From: Phenylobacterium sp.
GTDB taxonomy: Bacteria; Pseudomonadota; Alphaproteobacteria; Caulobacterales; Caulobacteraceae
Direction of reading: 5' to 3'
DNA: 64,000 nt
NCBI GenBank assembly: GCA_020401865.1
Contig: JADCAS010000011.1
Coordinates: forward strand, 248,001 to 312,000
In this document: one piece after another, positions 17,684 through 27,793 of the stretch
How positions within the stretch are numbered: the first letter of the stretch is position 1
How the letters are laid out: each line of letters begins with the position of its first letter
The notes under the pieces: generated by a model
What the model was told of the DNA's origin: nothing
Databases searched by the model: none
What the model saw: the letters and a program-made list of their open reading frames with translations, nothing else
Position numbers and translations under genes: made by a program

Positions 17684-17772
17684 GGCGGGACCCCTCGCTA
17701 CAGACGCTTGAGACGCTAAAGGAGCCGGTCGCGGTTGCGCGGCGACTCAACCGCCACCAGACTGACGCCAAC

Positions 17773-18510
17773 ATGATTGACCGGACGTTAAATCCTGCCG
17801 ACGCAGCGCCAGTCTTCGGGCGCGTGGATGGCGCGGCCTGCGGCTGGGCGGTCTCGGCGGGCCAGGTCGACTACGCCGAGGCGGTGGCGGCCATGGAGGC
17901 CCGGGCCGGGGCGATCGCCCGGGGCGAGGCCGGGGAGCTGGTCTGGCTGCTGGAGCATCCACCCCTCTATACCGCTGGCGTCTCGGCGCGGGACGCCGAC
18001 CTCCTCGACCCCGACCGGTTCCCGGTCTTCCGCACCAGCCGCGGCGGCCAGTTCACCTATCACGGGCCCGGCCAGAGGGTGGCCTATGTGATGCTGGACC
18101 TGTCGGCCCGGCGGCAGGACATCCGCGCCTTCGTCGCCGCCCTGGAGGCCTGGATCCTCGCCGCCCTGTCCCGCCTGGCCGTGGACGGCGCGGTGCGCGA
18201 AGGCCGGGTCGGCGTCTGGGTCGAGCGCCGCAGCCCCGGCGCCCCGCCCCGGGAGGACAAGATCGCCGCCATCGGCGTCAAGGTGCGCCGGTGGGTCTCC
18301 TTCCACGGAATCTCGCTGAACGTGGAGCCGGACCTGTCGCACTTCTCGGGGATCGTCCCCTGCGGCCAGACCGAGCACGGAGTGACCAGCCTGGCCGACC
18401 TCGGCCTGACCTGCTCCATGGAGGATGCCGACGAGGCCCTTCGCGCCGCCTTCCGGGAGGTGTTCGGAGAGATCGAGCCCGCTCAGCCCCCGGCGGTCGG
18501 CGGGCCATAG
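17773..18510 (+). CDS. lipB: Octanoyl-ACP:protein N-octanoyltransferase
   Basis: Transfers octanoyl from ACP to lipoyl domains, the first step of protein lipoylation. The 245-residue product has [18 protein letters not shown], the conserved [17 protein letters not shown] (Lys163) and the catalytic Cys197 in [15 protein letters not shown]. It overlaps the convergent DUF805 gene by 28 bases at its 3' end. lipA is not in the window. Confidence 0.93.
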   Translation: MIDRTLNPADAAPVFGRVDGAACGWAVSAGQVDYAEAVAAMEARAGAIARGEAGELVWLLEHPPLYTAGVSARDADLLDPDRFPVFRTSRGGQFTYHGPGQRVAYVMLDLSARRQDIRAFVAALEAWILAALSRLAVDGAVREGRVGVWVERRSPGAPPREDKIAAIGVKVRRWVSFHGISLNVEPDLSHFSGIVPCGQTEHGVTSLADLGLTCSMEDADEALRAAFREVFGEIEPAQPPAVGGP

Positions 18511-18899
18511 CGGTTCACCCCCGGCTCGCCGTTCAGGACACCCAGCTCCACCGCCGCCCAGATCAGGACGACCACGAAGGGGAAGTCGAGGAAGCCCGAG
18601 GGATGGGGCCAGACCGCCACCAGGGCCGCCAGGATGACTGCTGCAATCCAGCCGTTCCGGCCCCGGTCGTGCAGCCGGCGGGCCAGCAGGCAGGCGCCGA
18701 TCCAGACCAGCAGGGGCCAGACCAGCCATCCCGTGATCCACTGGAGGGGTCCGGCGGAGACCGCGTCGTAGACGACCGCGACCGCCAGCAGGACCAGGGC
18801 CGAGACCAGGAAGCCCCGCCGCCCCAGCCGCCCCTCGGCGCTGAGGAAGCGGGCCGCGAAGGTTTCACGCCCGTCAGAGGGAAGGGTCGGGTCGCTCAC
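18483..18899 (-). CDS. DUF805 family membrane protein
   Basis: A 138-residue protein with about four hydrophobic segments and the DUF805 hallmarks: GRLGRRGF near the N-terminus, [12 protein letters not shown] in the middle and a C-terminal GVNRYGPP. The function is not established. The ATG overlaps the stop of the upstream GST gene by four bases, and its 3' end overlaps lipB from the other strand. Confidence 0.85.
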   Translation of the reverse strand: MSDPTLPSDGRETFAARFLSAEGRLGRRGFLVSALVLLAVAVVYDAVSAGPLQWITGWLVWPLLVWIGACLLARRLHDRGRNGWIAAVILAALVAVWPHPSGFLDFPFVVVLIWAAVELGVLNGEPGVNRYGPPTAGG

Positions 18900-19519
18900 G
18901 AGGTCCGCGCCGGGTCGCTTTGCGCCCAGGCCGGGCGGCGGGTGAAGGCCTCGAAGAAGGCGGCCAGCCGCGGACGGCCGTCCCGCCAGGGTTCGGCGGC
19001 GAAGCGGAAGTCGAGATACCCCAGGGCGCAGGCCGCCGCGATGTCGCAGATCCGGGCGTCGTCTCCGGCCTTCAGGTCGGTGGCCTCAAAGAGGTCGAGG
19101 ACCCGTCGGATCTTTTCGCCCTGACCCCGGCGCCAGTCGGCCCAGCGCAGAGGCTCAGGCCGCAGGGCCTCCTCGTAGCGGGCCAGCAGGGCGGCGTCGA
19201 GCAGGCCGTCGGCGGCGGCGTGCAGGGTCTGGACCCGCCAGCGCGCCTCCCCCTCCGCCGGGCAGAGCCGGCGCGGGGTCAGGCCGTCCAGGTAGTCGAC
19301 AATGACCCGGCTGTCGTAGAGGGCCGGGCCGTCCTCGCGGATCAGGACCGGGATCTTGCCCAGCGGGTTGAGGGCCGACAGCTCGGGATTGCCGGCGACC
19401 GGCGAGGCGGAGGCGTTCGCCACCTCGATGCGGTCTTGCAGGCCGAGCTCGGCGGCGGCCAGCCAGACCTTGCGGGCATAGGGCGAGGCGGGGGACAGGA
19501 GCAGCTTCATGGGCCGCAT
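18896..19519 (-). CDS. Glutathione S-transferase family protein
   Basis: A 207-residue GST: thioredoxin-like N-terminal domain with LLLSPASPYARKVW (Ser likely activates glutathione) and the GKIPVLIREDG...YDSRVIVDYLD glutathione-binding stretch, then an all-helical C-terminal domain. GGAGG lies 10 bases before ATG 19519; ATG 19510 (MKLLLSP) is a common GST start and is the alternative. The substrate is unknown. Translationally coupled to DUF805 downstream. Confidence 0.88.
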   Translation of the reverse strand: MRPMKLLLSPASPYARKVWLAAAELGLQDRIEVANASASPVAGNPELSALNPLGKIPVLIREDGPALYDSRVIVDYLDGLTPRRLCPAEGEARWRVQTLHAAADGLLDAALLARYEEALRPEPLRWADWRRGQGEKIRRVLDLFEATDLKAGDDARICDIAAACALGYLDFRFAAEPWRDGRPRLAAFFEAFTRRPAWAQSDPARTS

Positions 19520-19563
19520 CTTGCCGCGCCCTCCGGCCTTAGGGTAGCGCCAATTGCGCCGGA

Positions 19564-20415
19564 TCAGGCCGGATCGAACCGCAGGGGCGCGCCCCAGAAG
19601 GCCTCGGCCAGGTCATGCTGCAGACCCGGCGCGCCGGTGGTCAGGAAGATCCGCCGTCCCAAGTCGCCAGGCTGGTATTCCGGGCGCCGCTCCAGGTAGG
19701 CGGCGAGGGCCTCGGCGGTGGCGTCCGGCTGGTGGACCAGGGGCGTTCCGGGCCTGAGGGATGCGCGGAAGACGTCCGAGATGATCTCGTAGTGGGTGCA
19801 GCCCAGTATGGCCCGGTCGGGCGCGCGACCGATCCGGCGGGTGACGTTGGCGACATGGCCGGCGACGGCGGCCTCCAGAACGGCGCGGGGCGCCCCGGCC
19901 TCGATCTGACCGGCCAGTTCCGGGCAGGGCTCCACAAAGACCGCCACGTCCTGCCGGCGCTTATCGATCTCGATCTCGTAGACGCGGGACGCCGCCGTGG
20001 CGGGGGTGGCGAAGACGGCCAGGACATCCAGCTTCTCGACCTTGTCGCCGCGCCGCTCGGCCTCATGTTCCCAAGGCAGGCCGGTGGCCGCCTCGATGGT
20101 CGGCACGATGATGCCCAGCACGTTGGTCGGCCGCCCCCGGCCGTCGCGCACCCCCGGCAGCCAGGTCTGCTGCAGGCGGCGCAGGGCGATGGCCGAGGCG
20201 GTGTTGCAGGCCAGGATGACCAGGTCGCAGCCTTCCGCGAACAGGCGCTCGCAGCCCGCCCGGGTCAGGTCGACGATCTCCTCGCCGGAACGTCCGCCGT
20301 AGGGGGTGTTGGCCTGGTCCGCCAGGTAGACGAAGTCGGCCTGCGGAAAGCGCTCCACCAGCCTGCGGTGCACGCTGAGGCCGCCAATCCCGGAATCAAA
20401 GACGCCGATCGCCAT
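19564..20415 (-). CDS. murI: Glutamate racemase
   Basis: Supplies D-glutamate for peptidoglycan. The 283 residues show GVFDSGIGGLSV at the N-terminus and both catalytic cysteines: Cys70 in ACNTAS and Cys206 in GCTHYE. Length is in the normal range. Single gene, divergent from the M3 peptidase gene. Confidence 0.95.
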   Translation of the reverse strand: MAIGVFDSGIGGLSVHRRLVERFPQADFVYLADQANTPYGGRSGEEIVDLTRAGCERLFAEGCDLVILACNTASAIALRRLQQTWLPGVRDGRGRPTNVLGIIVPTIEAATGLPWEHEAERRGDKVEKLDVLAVFATPATAASRVYEIEIDKRRQDVAVFVEPCPELAGQIEAGAPRAVLEAAVAGHVANVTRRIGRAPDRAILGCTHYEIISDVFRASLRPGTPLVHQPDATAEALAAYLERRPEYQPGDLGRRIFLTTGAPGLQHDLAEAFWGAPLRFDPA

Positions 20416-20540
20416 GCCCCGGACTAGCGCGCGTCCCGCCGCCGCACCAGAGGCCCTTTTCGCACATGACGCACCTGTCAGGTGACGGCGCGCCCGGACA
20501 GGGCTATTTCAGGCCCGTCGCCTCGCCAGACGGAGTCCCC

Positions 20541-22664
20541 ATGAAGCGTCGTACCTTCCTCGCCACCTCCGGCGCCCTCGCTGCAACCCAGGCCCTGTCA
20601 CCGCCGGCCCTCGCTGCGGTGTCGGCCAACCCCCTGACCCAGCCCTGGACGGGGCCCTTCGGGGGGGTCCCGGCCTTCGACAAGGTCAAGGTGGCGGACT
20701 TCCAAGGCGCCATCGAGCTGGCCCTGGCGGCCGAGCGGGCCGAGATCGACGCCATCGCCGGAAACAAGGCGCCGCCGACCTTCGCCAACACCATCGAGGC
20801 GCTTGAGCTCACCGGCCAGATGACGTCCCGTGTCCTGACCTACTACTTCATATGGACCAACACCCTGGCCAGCCCCGACGTCCAGAAGGTCGAGGAGGCC
20901 GTAGAGCCCCTTCTGGCCGCCCACCAGGACGCCATCCTGCAGAACGCCGCCCTGTTCCGGCGAATCGACGAGGTTTACACCCGGGGCGACCACGCCGGCC
21001 TGACCCCTGAGCAGCGCCGGCTGATGTGGCTCCATCACACCCGCTTCGTGCGCGCCGGCGCCCGGCTGACCGGGCCGCAGAAGACCCGGGTGGCGGCGAT
21101 CAACCAGGAGCTGGCGGGACTCTTCACCCGATTCAGCCAGAACCTGCTGGCCGACGAAACCGATTACGTCCTCTACCTGAAAACCGAGGCCGAGCTGACC
21201 GGTCTGCCGGACGATGTACGGGCCGCCGCCGCCGGCGCCGCCGAAGCCCGGGGCCGCAAGGGTGAGTGGGCCATCCTCAACACCCGCTCGTCCATGGACC
21301 CCTTCCTGACCTATTCGGCGCGGCGGGACCTGCGCGAGAAGGTCTGGCGCACCTTTTACAGCCGGGGGGACAACGGCGATGCGAAGGACAATAACGGCCT
21401 GATCCGGCAGATCCTGAAACTGCGGGCCGAGCGGGCCAAGCTTTTGGGCTACGCCACCCACGCGCACTGGCGCCTTGCCGATTCCATGGCCGGCTCGCCC
21501 GAGAAGGCCATGGAGCTGATGACGCGCGTCTGGCCGGCGGCCATCGCCCGCGTCCGCGAGGAAGTGGCCGAGATGCAGGTCCTGGCCGATACCGAGAAGC
21601 TGGGCGTGAAGATCGAGCCCTGGGACTACCGCTACTACGCCGAAAAGGTGCGGGCGGCGAAGTACGACCTCGATATGAACGAGGTGAAGGGCTACATGCA
21701 GCTCGACAATCTCCGCGAGGGCATGTTCTGGGCCGCCGGCCAGCTGTTCGGCTTCGCCTTCGAGGAGGTGAAGGGCCTGCCGGTGGCGCACCCGGACATC
21801 CGCATCTGGGAGGTCAAGGGCCGCGGCGGCGAGCACGTGGGGCTCTGGTACTTCGATCCCTACGCCCGCCCGGGCAAGCGCTCCGGCGCCTGGATGAATT
21901 CCTACCGCGACCAGCGCACCTTCGGGGGCCGGGTCACCACCATCGTCTCGAACAACTCCAACTTCGTGAAGGGCGCCCCGGGCGAACCCGTCCTGATCTC
22001 CTGGGATGACGCCAACACCCTTTTCCACGAGTTCGGCCACGCCCTTCACGGCCTCTGCTCCGCCGTGACCTATCCCTCCCTGTCGGGAACCAACGTGCCG
22101 CGGGACTACGTGGAGTTCCCCTCCCAGGTGCTCGAGCACTGGCTGCCGACCCCGGAGGTGCTCAACCGCTTCGCCCTGCACCACAGGACCGGCAAGCCCA
22201 TGCCCGCCGAGCTGGCCGCCCGGATCGAGAAGGCCTCCACATTCCGCCAGGGATTCGAGGTCACCGAGTACCTGTCCTCGGCCCTCATCGACATGAAGCT
22301 GCACCTGGCCGGGGACGCCGACATCGATCCCCGCGCCTTCGAGAAGGACGAACTGGCGAAACTGGGCATGCCCCGGGAGCTGCCCATGCGACACCGGACG
22401 CCCCAGTTCCAGCACATCTTCTCCGGAGATGGCTACTCGGCGGGCTACTACAGCTATCTGTGGAGCGAGGTCATCGCCCTGGACGCCTTCGAGGCCTTCA
22501 CCGAGGCGGGCGGGCCCTACGACAAGGCGTTGGCCAGGCGGCTCCAGGACACGGTCATGAGCGTCGGCAACACCCTCGACCCGGCCCAGCAGTACCGCAA
22601 CTTCCGCGGCCGGGAGCCGGACGTGAAGGCCTACCTCCGGGACAAGGGCTTCCCGACGACCTGA
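20541..22664 (+). CDS. Tat-exported M3-family peptidyl-dipeptidase
   Basis: A zinc peptidase of the thimet oligopeptidase/Dcp family, 707 residues. The start at 20541 (MKRRTFLATSGALA) gives a twin-arginine-type signal peptide ending around residue 25; the longer frame would bury it. The zinc motif HEFGHALHG lies near residue 497, followed by EFPSQVLEHW carrying the third ligand. Family members cleave dipeptides from peptide C-termini in the periplasm. Cofactor-dependent Tat export of a zinc enzyme fits. Confidence 0.9.
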   Translation: MKRRTFLATSGALAATQALSPPALAAVSANPLTQPWTGPFGGVPAFDKVKVADFQGAIELALAAERAEIDAIAGNKAPPTFANTIEALELTGQMTSRVLTYYFIWTNTLASPDVQKVEEAVEPLLAAHQDAILQNAALFRRIDEVYTRGDHAGLTPEQRRLMWLHHTRFVRAGARLTGPQKTRVAAINQELAGLFTRFSQNLLADETDYVLYLKTEAELTGLPDDVRAAAAGAAEARGRKGEWAILNTRSSMDPFLTYSARRDLREKVWRTFYSRGDNGDAKDNNGLIRQILKLRAERAKLLGYATHAHWRLADSMAGSPEKAMELMTRVWPAAIARVREEVAEMQVLADTEKLGVKIEPWDYRYYAEKVRAAKYDLDMNEVKGYMQLDNLREGMFWAAGQLFGFAFEEVKGLPVAHPDIRIWEVKGRGGEHVGLWYFDPYARPGKRSGAWMNSYRDQRTFGGRVTTIVSNNSNFVKGAPGEPVLISWDDANTLFHEFGHALHGLCSAVTYPSLSGTNVPRDYVEFPSQVLEHWLPTPEVLNRFALHHRTGKPMPAELAARIEKASTFRQGFEVTEYLSSALIDMKLHLAGDADIDPRAFEKDELAKLGMPRELPMRHRTPQFQHIFSGDGYSAGYYSYLWSEVIALDAFEAFTEAGGPYDKALARRLQDTVMSVGNTLDPAQQYRNFRGREPDVKAYLRDKGFPTT

Positions 22665-22743
22665 CCCAAGACGGCTTCCTGCGCCCCTGCGGCCTTGACT
22701 TTCCGGGCTCCGGGGCGCATTCCGCCGCCTCCTCCGGCGCAGT

Positions 22744-22838
22744 GCGATTGCGCCCTCCACCGCCACGACCCCCGCCCTCACGCGGGACGAGGGCGGCGAG
22801 GCCCCCCGTCGACGTGATCGTCCACGGGGGTCAATCGC
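22744..22838 (+). ncRNA. Structured RNA leader upstream of ffh
   Basis: Three nested stems can be read: an outer helix GCGATTG (22744-22750) with CAATCGC (22832-22838); hairpin A, CCGCCCTC (22772-22779) with GAGGGCGG (22789-22796); and hairpin B, CCCCCGT (22803-22809) with ACGGGGG (22824-22830), topped by GACG-TGAT-CGTC. The element ends 49 bases before the ffh ATG. An ffh leader motif from Alphaproteobacteria is described in Rfam; membership is inferred from position and architecture only. Confidence 0.6.
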
Positions 22839-22887
22839 GTTTGGGCCGGGCCGTTTTGACCCCTGGAGCGCTCTCGCGGAGATCGAC

Positions 22888-24426
22888 ATGTTCGACGCCC
22901 TGACAGACCGCCTCTCTTCCGTCTTCGACCGGCTCTCCGGTCGCGGCGTCCTGTCCGAGAAGGACATCGACGAGGCGCTGAAGGAGGTGCGCACCGCCCT
23001 CCTCGACGCCGACGTCGCCCTGCCCGTGGTCCGCGACTTTATCGCCAAGGCGCGGGAACAGGCCATGGGCGAGGCGGTCATCCGCTCGGTCCGCCCGGCC
23101 GACCAGGTGGTCAAGATCACCTATGACGGCCTGGTGGAGATGCTGGGCGGAGAGGGCGCCGAGGGCCTGAACCTCAGCCTCAACCCGCCGACCGTCATCC
23201 TGATGGCGGGCCTTCAGGGCTCGGGCAAGACGACCACCGCCGCCAAGCTGGCCCTGCGCCTGTCGCGCGAGCGCAAGAAGGTCCTGCTGGCCTCCCTGGA
23301 CACCCGCCGCCCGGCCGCCATGGAGCAGCTGGCGACCCTCGCGACCCAGGCCGGCGTCGACAGCCTGCCGATCGTCGCCGGCCAGTCCGCGCCCGACATT
23401 GCTCGCAGGGCCTTGTCGGCGTCCAGGCTCCAGGGCTTCGACGTCCTGATCCTCGACACCGCCGGCCGCACCACCCTGGACGAGGCCATGATGGCCGAGG
23501 CGGCCGAAATCGCCGCCATCGCCCAGCCGCACGAGACCCTGCTGGTGGCCGACAGCCTCACCGGCCAGGACGCGGTCCGCACCGCCCGGGCCTTCCATGA
23601 ACGCCTGCCCTTGACCGGCCTGGTCCTGACCCGGGCCGACGGCGACGGTCGCGGCGGGGCGGCCCTGTCCATGCGGGCGGTCACCAGCCTGCCGATCAAG
23701 TTTCTCGGCGTCTCAGAGAAGATCGACGGCCTCGACGTCTTCGACGCCGCCCGGGTGGCCGGGCGCATCCTCGGCCAGGGCGACATCGTCGCCCTCGTGG
23801 AAAAGGCCGCCCAGGACCTCGACGCGGCCAAGGCCGAGGCCATGGCCCGGCGCCTGGCCAAGGGTCAGTTCGACCTCGACATGATGGCCGACCAGCTGGC
23901 CCAGATGAAGCGGATGGGCGGCATGGAAGGCCTGATGGGCCTCCTGCCCGGCGTTCAGAAGGTCAAGAAGCAGATCGCCGAGGCCAATATCTCCGACAAG
24001 GCCCTCGACCGGCAGTCGGCGATCATCTCGTCCATGACCAAGGCCGAGCGGCGAAAGCCCGACATCCTCCAGGCCTCTCGCAAGCGGCGGATCGCCGCCG
24101 GCGCCGGGGTGGAGGTGGCCGAGGTCAACCGCCTCCTCAAACAGCACCGGCAGATGGCCGACGCCTTCAAGATGATGAGCCGCGACGGCGGCAAGGGCTT
24201 CGCCCGCATGGCCGGCATGCTGGGCGGTAGCGGCGGTCTGGACCGGCTCAAGGCGCTCGGCGGCGGCAAGGTCCCCACCGCGGATGCGGCCCAGCTCGAC
24301 GAGCTGGCCAAGCTGGCGGACAAGCTGCCGGGCGGCGGCCTTCCCGGGAGCCTTCCGGGCGGCATGAAACTTCCTGGCCTCGGCGGCGGCCTGCCGCCGG
24401 GCTTCAACCCCTTTAAGAAATCCTAG
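22888..24426 (+). CDS. ffh: Signal recognition particle protein Ffh (SRP54)
   Basis: The GTPase that binds signal sequences and 4.5S RNA to target membrane proteins. The 512 residues have an N-terminal four-helix bundle, the G domain with [22 protein letters not shown] and [11 protein letters not shown], then a methionine-rich M domain (about 300-440) and a Gly/Pro-rich tail ending in [20 protein letters not shown] replaces the usual TKxDGD. It heads the ffh-rpsP-rimM-trmD-rplS cluster and is preceded by the structured leader. Confidence 0.97.
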   Translation: MFDALTDRLSSVFDRLSGRGVLSEKDIDEALKEVRTALLDADVALPVVRDFIAKAREQAMGEAVIRSVRPADQVVKITYDGLVEMLGGEGAEGLNLSLNPPTVILMAGLQGSGKTTTAAKLALRLSRERKKVLLASLDTRRPAAMEQLATLATQAGVDSLPIVAGQSAPDIARRALSASRLQGFDVLILDTAGRTTLDEAMMAEAAEIAAIAQPHETLLVADSLTGQDAVRTARAFHERLPLTGLVLTRADGDGRGGAALSMRAVTSLPIKFLGVSEKIDGLDVFDAARVAGRILGQGDIVALVEKAAQDLDAAKAEAMARRLAKGQFDLDMMADQLAQMKRMGGMEGLMGLLPGVQKVKKQIAEANISDKALDRQSAIISSMTKAERRKPDILQASRKRRIAAGAGVEVAEVNRLLKQHRQMADAFKMMSRDGGKGFARMAGMLGGSGGLDRLKALGGGKVPTADAAQLDELAKLADKLPGGGLPGSLPGGMKLPGLGGGLPPGFNPFKKS

Positions 24427-24454
24427 TCAGACACTCGAACCCCAAGGAACACCC

Positions 24455-24994
24455 ATGCTCAGGATTCGTCTCGCCCGCGGCGGCGCCAAGAAGCGCCCCT
24501 TCTATTCCATCGTCGTCGCCGACAGCCACTCGCCCCGCGACGGCCGCTTCATCGAGAAGGTGGGCGCCTACAACCCCCTCCTGAAGAAGGACGATCCCAA
24601 CCGCGTGACCCTCAAGGTCGAGCGGATCCGCGAGTGGATCGCCAAGGGCGCCCAACCCTCGGACCGCGTCGCCCGCTTCCTGGCCACCGAAGGCCTGGTC
24701 GCCTGGCAGGCCGGCAACAACCCCCAGAAGGGCGAGCCGGGGCGCAAGGCCAAGGAGCGCGCCGAGGAGAAGGCCCAGAAGGCTGCTGATCTGGCCGCCG
24801 CCGCAGAAGCCGCCGCCGCCGCCCCGCCTGCGCCAGCGCCCGAACCCGAGCCCCAGCCCGAGCCCGAGCCTGCGCCCGCCGAGGACGCCCCCGCCGCCGA
24901 GGCCCCTGCGACCGAGGAGGCTCCCGCCGAAGAGGCTCCGGCCGCCGAGGCGGCGGCTGAAGAGGCCCCGGCCGAAGAGGCTAAGGAAGGCTGA
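24455..24994 (+). CDS. rpsP: 30S ribosomal protein S16 with long acidic tail
   Basis: The S16 fold occupies residues 1-85 ([32 protein letters not shown]). It is followed by a Lys/Glu-rich stretch and a low-complexity Ala/Pro/Glu tail to residue 179, about twice the length of E. coli S16. Similar extensions occur in related alphaproteobacteria; the role is unknown. It lies 28 bases after ffh. Confidence 0.95.
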   Translation: MLRIRLARGGAKKRPFYSIVVADSHSPRDGRFIEKVGAYNPLLKKDDPNRVTLKVERIREWIAKGAQPSDRVARFLATEGLVAWQAGNNPQKGEPGRKAKERAEEKAQKAADLAAAAEAAAAAPPAPAPEPEPQPEPEPAPAEDAPAAEAPATEEAPAEEAPAAEAAAEEAPAEEAKEG

Positions 24995-25000
24995 TCCCCC

Positions 25001-25023
25001 GGCCCGGCGCCGGGCGCCGGGCC
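25001..25023 (+). terminator. Hairpin between rpsP and rimM
   Basis: Eight-base arms GGCCCGGC and GCCGGGCC around a 7-base loop, followed six bases later by TTTT. It lies 7 bases after the rpsP stop and 22 before rimM, so it may act as a partial terminator that lowers rimM/trmD expression relative to the ribosomal protein. Confidence 0.5.
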
Positions 25024-25044
25024 ATCGCCTTTTCGGGCAGACCC

Positions 25045-25548
25045 ATGTCGGACCGGCTCATCCTGGTGGGACGCATCGCCGGCGCCTTCGGCGTCCGGGG
25101 CGAGGTGCGCGTGACCAGCTTCACCTCCGATCCCATGGACCTGGCGGGCTATCGAGATCTGCGCCGCGCCGACGGCTCGCCGGCGCCGGCCCTCACAGGG
25201 GCCCGGCCGGTCAAGGGCGGCCTCGTGGCCCGGGCCTCGGGCGTCGAGACTCGTGAGCAGGCCGAGGCCCTGCGGGGCCTGAAGCTGCACGTCCTGCGAC
25301 AGGCCCTGCCGGCTCCCGAAGAGGACGAGTTCTACCTCGCCGACCTGGTCGGCCTGAGGGTCGAGACTCCGGACGGCAGGAGTCTCGGCGCGGTTCGCGG
25401 GGTGCAGGACTTCGGCGCCGGCGACCTTCTGGAAATCAAGCCTCAGGGCGCGCCTTCCTTCTGGCTGCCCTTCACCCGGGAGGCTGTTCCCGAGGTGGAT
25501 GTCCCGGGCGGCCGGATCGTCGCTGTTCCGCCCGCCGAGACGGAATAG
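25045..25548 (+). CDS. rimM: Ribosome maturation factor RimM
   Basis: Assists 30S head assembly around S19. The 167-residue product starts with LVGRIAGAFGVRGEVRV, has EEDEFYLADLVGLRV at the start of the PRC-barrel domain and ends with PFTREAVPEVDVPGGRI. Position between rpsP and trmD is the classic order. Its stop is 6 bases from the convergent tesB stop. Confidence 0.95.
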   Translation: MSDRLILVGRIAGAFGVRGEVRVTSFTSDPMDLAGYRDLRRADGSPAPALTGARPVKGGLVARASGVETREQAEALRGLKLHVLRQALPAPEEDEFYLADLVGLRVETPDGRSLGAVRGVQDFGAGDLLEIKPQGAPSFWLPFTREAVPEVDVPGGRIVAVPPAETE

Positions 25549-25554
25549 ACCGCC

Positions 25555-26421
25555 TCAGTCCTTGCGCAGGCGCAGGAGACCCTCCTGGGCCACGCTCGCC
25601 ACCAGCACCCCGTCCGCCGAATAGATCGAGCCGCGGATGAAGCCCCGTCCCCCTGCGGCGCTCGGGCTGTCCTGGGCGTAGAGGTGCCAGTTGTTGAAGT
25701 TCACCGGCTTATGGAACCACATGGCGTGGTCGAGACTGGCCGACTGAAAGTTGCGGGTCTGCCAGTGCACCCGGTGCGGCCGCATGGCGGTGGACAACAG
25801 GTTCATGTCCGAGGCGTAGGACAGGATCACCTGGTGCAGGACGGGATCCACGCCGATCGGCGCCCGGGCCCGGAACCAGACCTCGCTCTTCGGCTCCCGC
25901 GCCTCGGGCCGGTCCCGGTCAAACAGGCTGGACCCGTCTACGGGCCGCATCTCGATCGGCCGGGGCCGGGTCGCCCATTTCCGGGCCTCCTCCGGCATCT
26001 TGTCGAGGGCCGCCTTCAGGGCCTCGGCCTCGCTGGGCAGGTCGTCCGGTCCCGCTACCGCAGGCATCGGGGCCTGGTGCTCAAAGCCTTCCTCCGGCGC
26101 CTGGAAGGAGGCGGCCAGGTTGAAGATCTGCTTTCCGTTCTGCACGGCGATCACCCGGCGGGTGGTGAAGCTGCCGCCATCCCGGGAACGGTCGACGTCG
26201 AAGAGGATCGGAGTCGTCGGGTCGCCCGGCCGGATGAAGTAGCAGTGCAGGGAGTGGCAGACCCGGTCCTCCACCGTGCCGTAGGCGGCCAGAAGGGACT
26301 GGGCGATCACCTGTCCGCCGAAGATGCGTCCAGGCCCCTCGCTCGGCGACAGACCGCGGAAGAGGTTCACCTCGAGGCGCTCAAGCGCCAGGGTGTTGAC
26401 GAGATTTTCGGGTTCGGACAT
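25555..26421 (-). CDS. tesB: Acyl-CoA thioesterase II
   Basis: Double hot-dog thioesterase hydrolysing medium/long acyl-CoA. The 288 residues show [16 protein letters not shown] at the first hot-dog, [16 protein letters not shown], and SLDHAMWFH in the second, which carries the catalytic Asp. It interrupts the rimM-trmD pair on the opposite strand, unlike the order in many bacteria where these are adjacent. Divergent from trmD. Confidence 0.93.
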   Translation of the reverse strand: MSEPENLVNTLALERLEVNLFRGLSPSEGPGRIFGGQVIAQSLLAAYGTVEDRVCHSLHCYFIRPGDPTTPILFDVDRSRDGGSFTTRRVIAVQNGKQIFNLAASFQAPEEGFEHQAPMPAVAGPDDLPSEAEALKAALDKMPEEARKWATRPRPIEMRPVDGSSLFDRDRPEAREPKSEVWFRARAPIGVDPVLHQVILSYASDMNLLSTAMRPHRVHWQTRNFQSASLDHAMWFHKPVNFNNWHLYAQDSPSAAGGRGFIRGSIYSADGVLVASVAQEGLLRLRKD

Positions 26422-26546
26422 GGCTCTGGGATCAATGCTGCAGATGCGAAAGCGCAGGGCATAGAGCCTGTCGCCCGGCGGGGCAAGGCGAGCGGGGGGC
26501 GAGGCCAGGACTCGAAAAAATCGCCGTCTTCGTCCACAAGCCCCGC

Positions 26547-27269
26547 ATGTCCCGCGCCGCGCCCTTCGAGGTCACCGTCCTGACCATGTTCCCCGAGGCC
26601 TTCCCGGGTCCGCTGGGGGTTTCGCTGATCGGGACGGCCTGGCGCGAGGCGGGACTCTGGTCCCTGGAAACGCTGGACATCCGGGGCTTTTCCAAGGATA
26701 AGCGCGGCTTCCTCGACGACACCCCCGCTGGGGGCGGACCGGGGCAGGTGATGCGGGCGGACGTCATCGCCTCGGCGCTCGACAGCGTCGAGCGGCGCGG
26801 TCGCCCGCTTCTCTACATGAGCGCCCGGGGCCGGCCCCTGACCCAGGCGCGCGTCAAGGACTGGGCCGAAGGGCCGGGACTCATTGTCCTGGCAGGTCGG
26901 TTCGAGGGGGTGGACCAGCGGGTGCTCGACGCCCGGGGGTTCGAGGAGGTCTCGGTCGGAGACGCGGTCCTTGCCGGCGGCGAGGCGGCGGCCCTGGTGA
27001 CCATCGAGGCCTGCGTAAGGCTCGTGCCCGGCGTCCTCGGCCAGGCGGAGAGCCTCAGTGAAGAGAGTTTCGAGGACGGGCTCCTGGAGCATCCGCAGTA
27101 CACGCGACCGCGGACGTTCGAAGGGCTTGAAATTCCGCAGGTCCTGCTCAGCGGCCACCATGCACAGGTGGCGGACTGGCGCCGGGCGGAGCGGGAGCGC
27201 GCTACGCGGGAACGGCGTCCGGACCTCTGGGCCGCCTGGCTCGCCAATCAACAGGCAAAGGGCGATTAA
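26547..27269 (+). CDS. trmD: tRNA (guanine-N1)-methyltransferase
   Basis: Methylates G37 of tRNAs with a G at position 36, preventing frameshifts. The 240-residue SPOUT enzyme shows [17 protein letters not shown], the motif GGGPGQVM, and the knot region [14 protein letters not shown]. Followed by rplS after 24 bases. Confidence 0.95.
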   Translation: MSRAAPFEVTVLTMFPEAFPGPLGVSLIGTAWREAGLWSLETLDIRGFSKDKRGFLDDTPAGGGPGQVMRADVIASALDSVERRGRPLLYMSARGRPLTQARVKDWAEGPGLIVLAGRFEGVDQRVLDARGFEEVSVGDAVLAGGEAAALVTIEACVRLVPGVLGQAESLSEESFEDGLLEHPQYTRPRTFEGLEIPQVLLSGHHAQVADWRRAERERATRERRPDLWAAWLANQQAKGD

Positions 27270-27293
27270 AGCCCGGTACGAAAGGACTGACCC

Positions 27294-27719
27294 ATGAACC
27301 TGATCCAGGAACTGGAAAAGGAAGAAGCCGACCGTCTGGCCGCCAAGCGCGCCATCCCGGCCTTCCGCCCCGGCGACACCCTCCGCGTCAACGTCCGCAT
27401 CAAGGAAGGCGAGCGTGAGCGCGTCCAGGCCTACGAGGGCGTCTGCATCGCCCGCCAGGGTCAGGGCATCAACGAGAGCTTCACGGTCCGCAAGATCTCC
27501 TTCGGCGAAGGCGTCGAGCGGATCTTCCCGATCCACTCGCCCAACATCGAGAGCATCGAGGTCAAGCGCCGCGGCGTCGTGCGCCGGGCCAAGCTCTACT
27601 ACCTGCGCGACCGCCGCGGGAAGTCGGCGCGGATCGCCGAGCGCCAGATGACCGCCGGCGAGCGGGCCCTGGCCGCCGCCGAGCGCGCCGGCGGCTCTGA
27701 CGACGGCGCCGAGGGCTGA
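27294..27719 (+). CDS. rplS: 50S ribosomal protein L19
   Basis: L19 lies at the 30S-50S interface. The 141-residue product has [27 protein letters not shown] and [21 protein letters not shown], with a C-terminal Ala/Gly-rich extension past residue 118. AAGGA precedes the ATG. An inverted repeat (CCCGGC/GCCGGG, 27732-27749) lies just downstream, without a T-run. Confidence 0.96.
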   Translation: MNLIQELEKEEADRLAAKRAIPAFRPGDTLRVNVRIKEGERERVQAYEGVCIARQGQGINESFTVRKISFGEGVERIFPIHSPNIESIEVKRRGVVRRAKLYYLRDRRGKSARIAERQMTAGERALAAAERAGGSDDGAEG

Positions 27720-27793
27720 CCGGGACCCCGGCCCGGCCGCCGCGCCGGGTCGCCCGGGACCTTCCCCCGACCCCCCGACACCGTGACCCTGGC

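Noticed and set aside
17252-17719. 155-codon plus-strand frame over the tRNA
   Set aside because: It crosses tRNA-Leu and the FliN-like gene in antisense and shows no family features.
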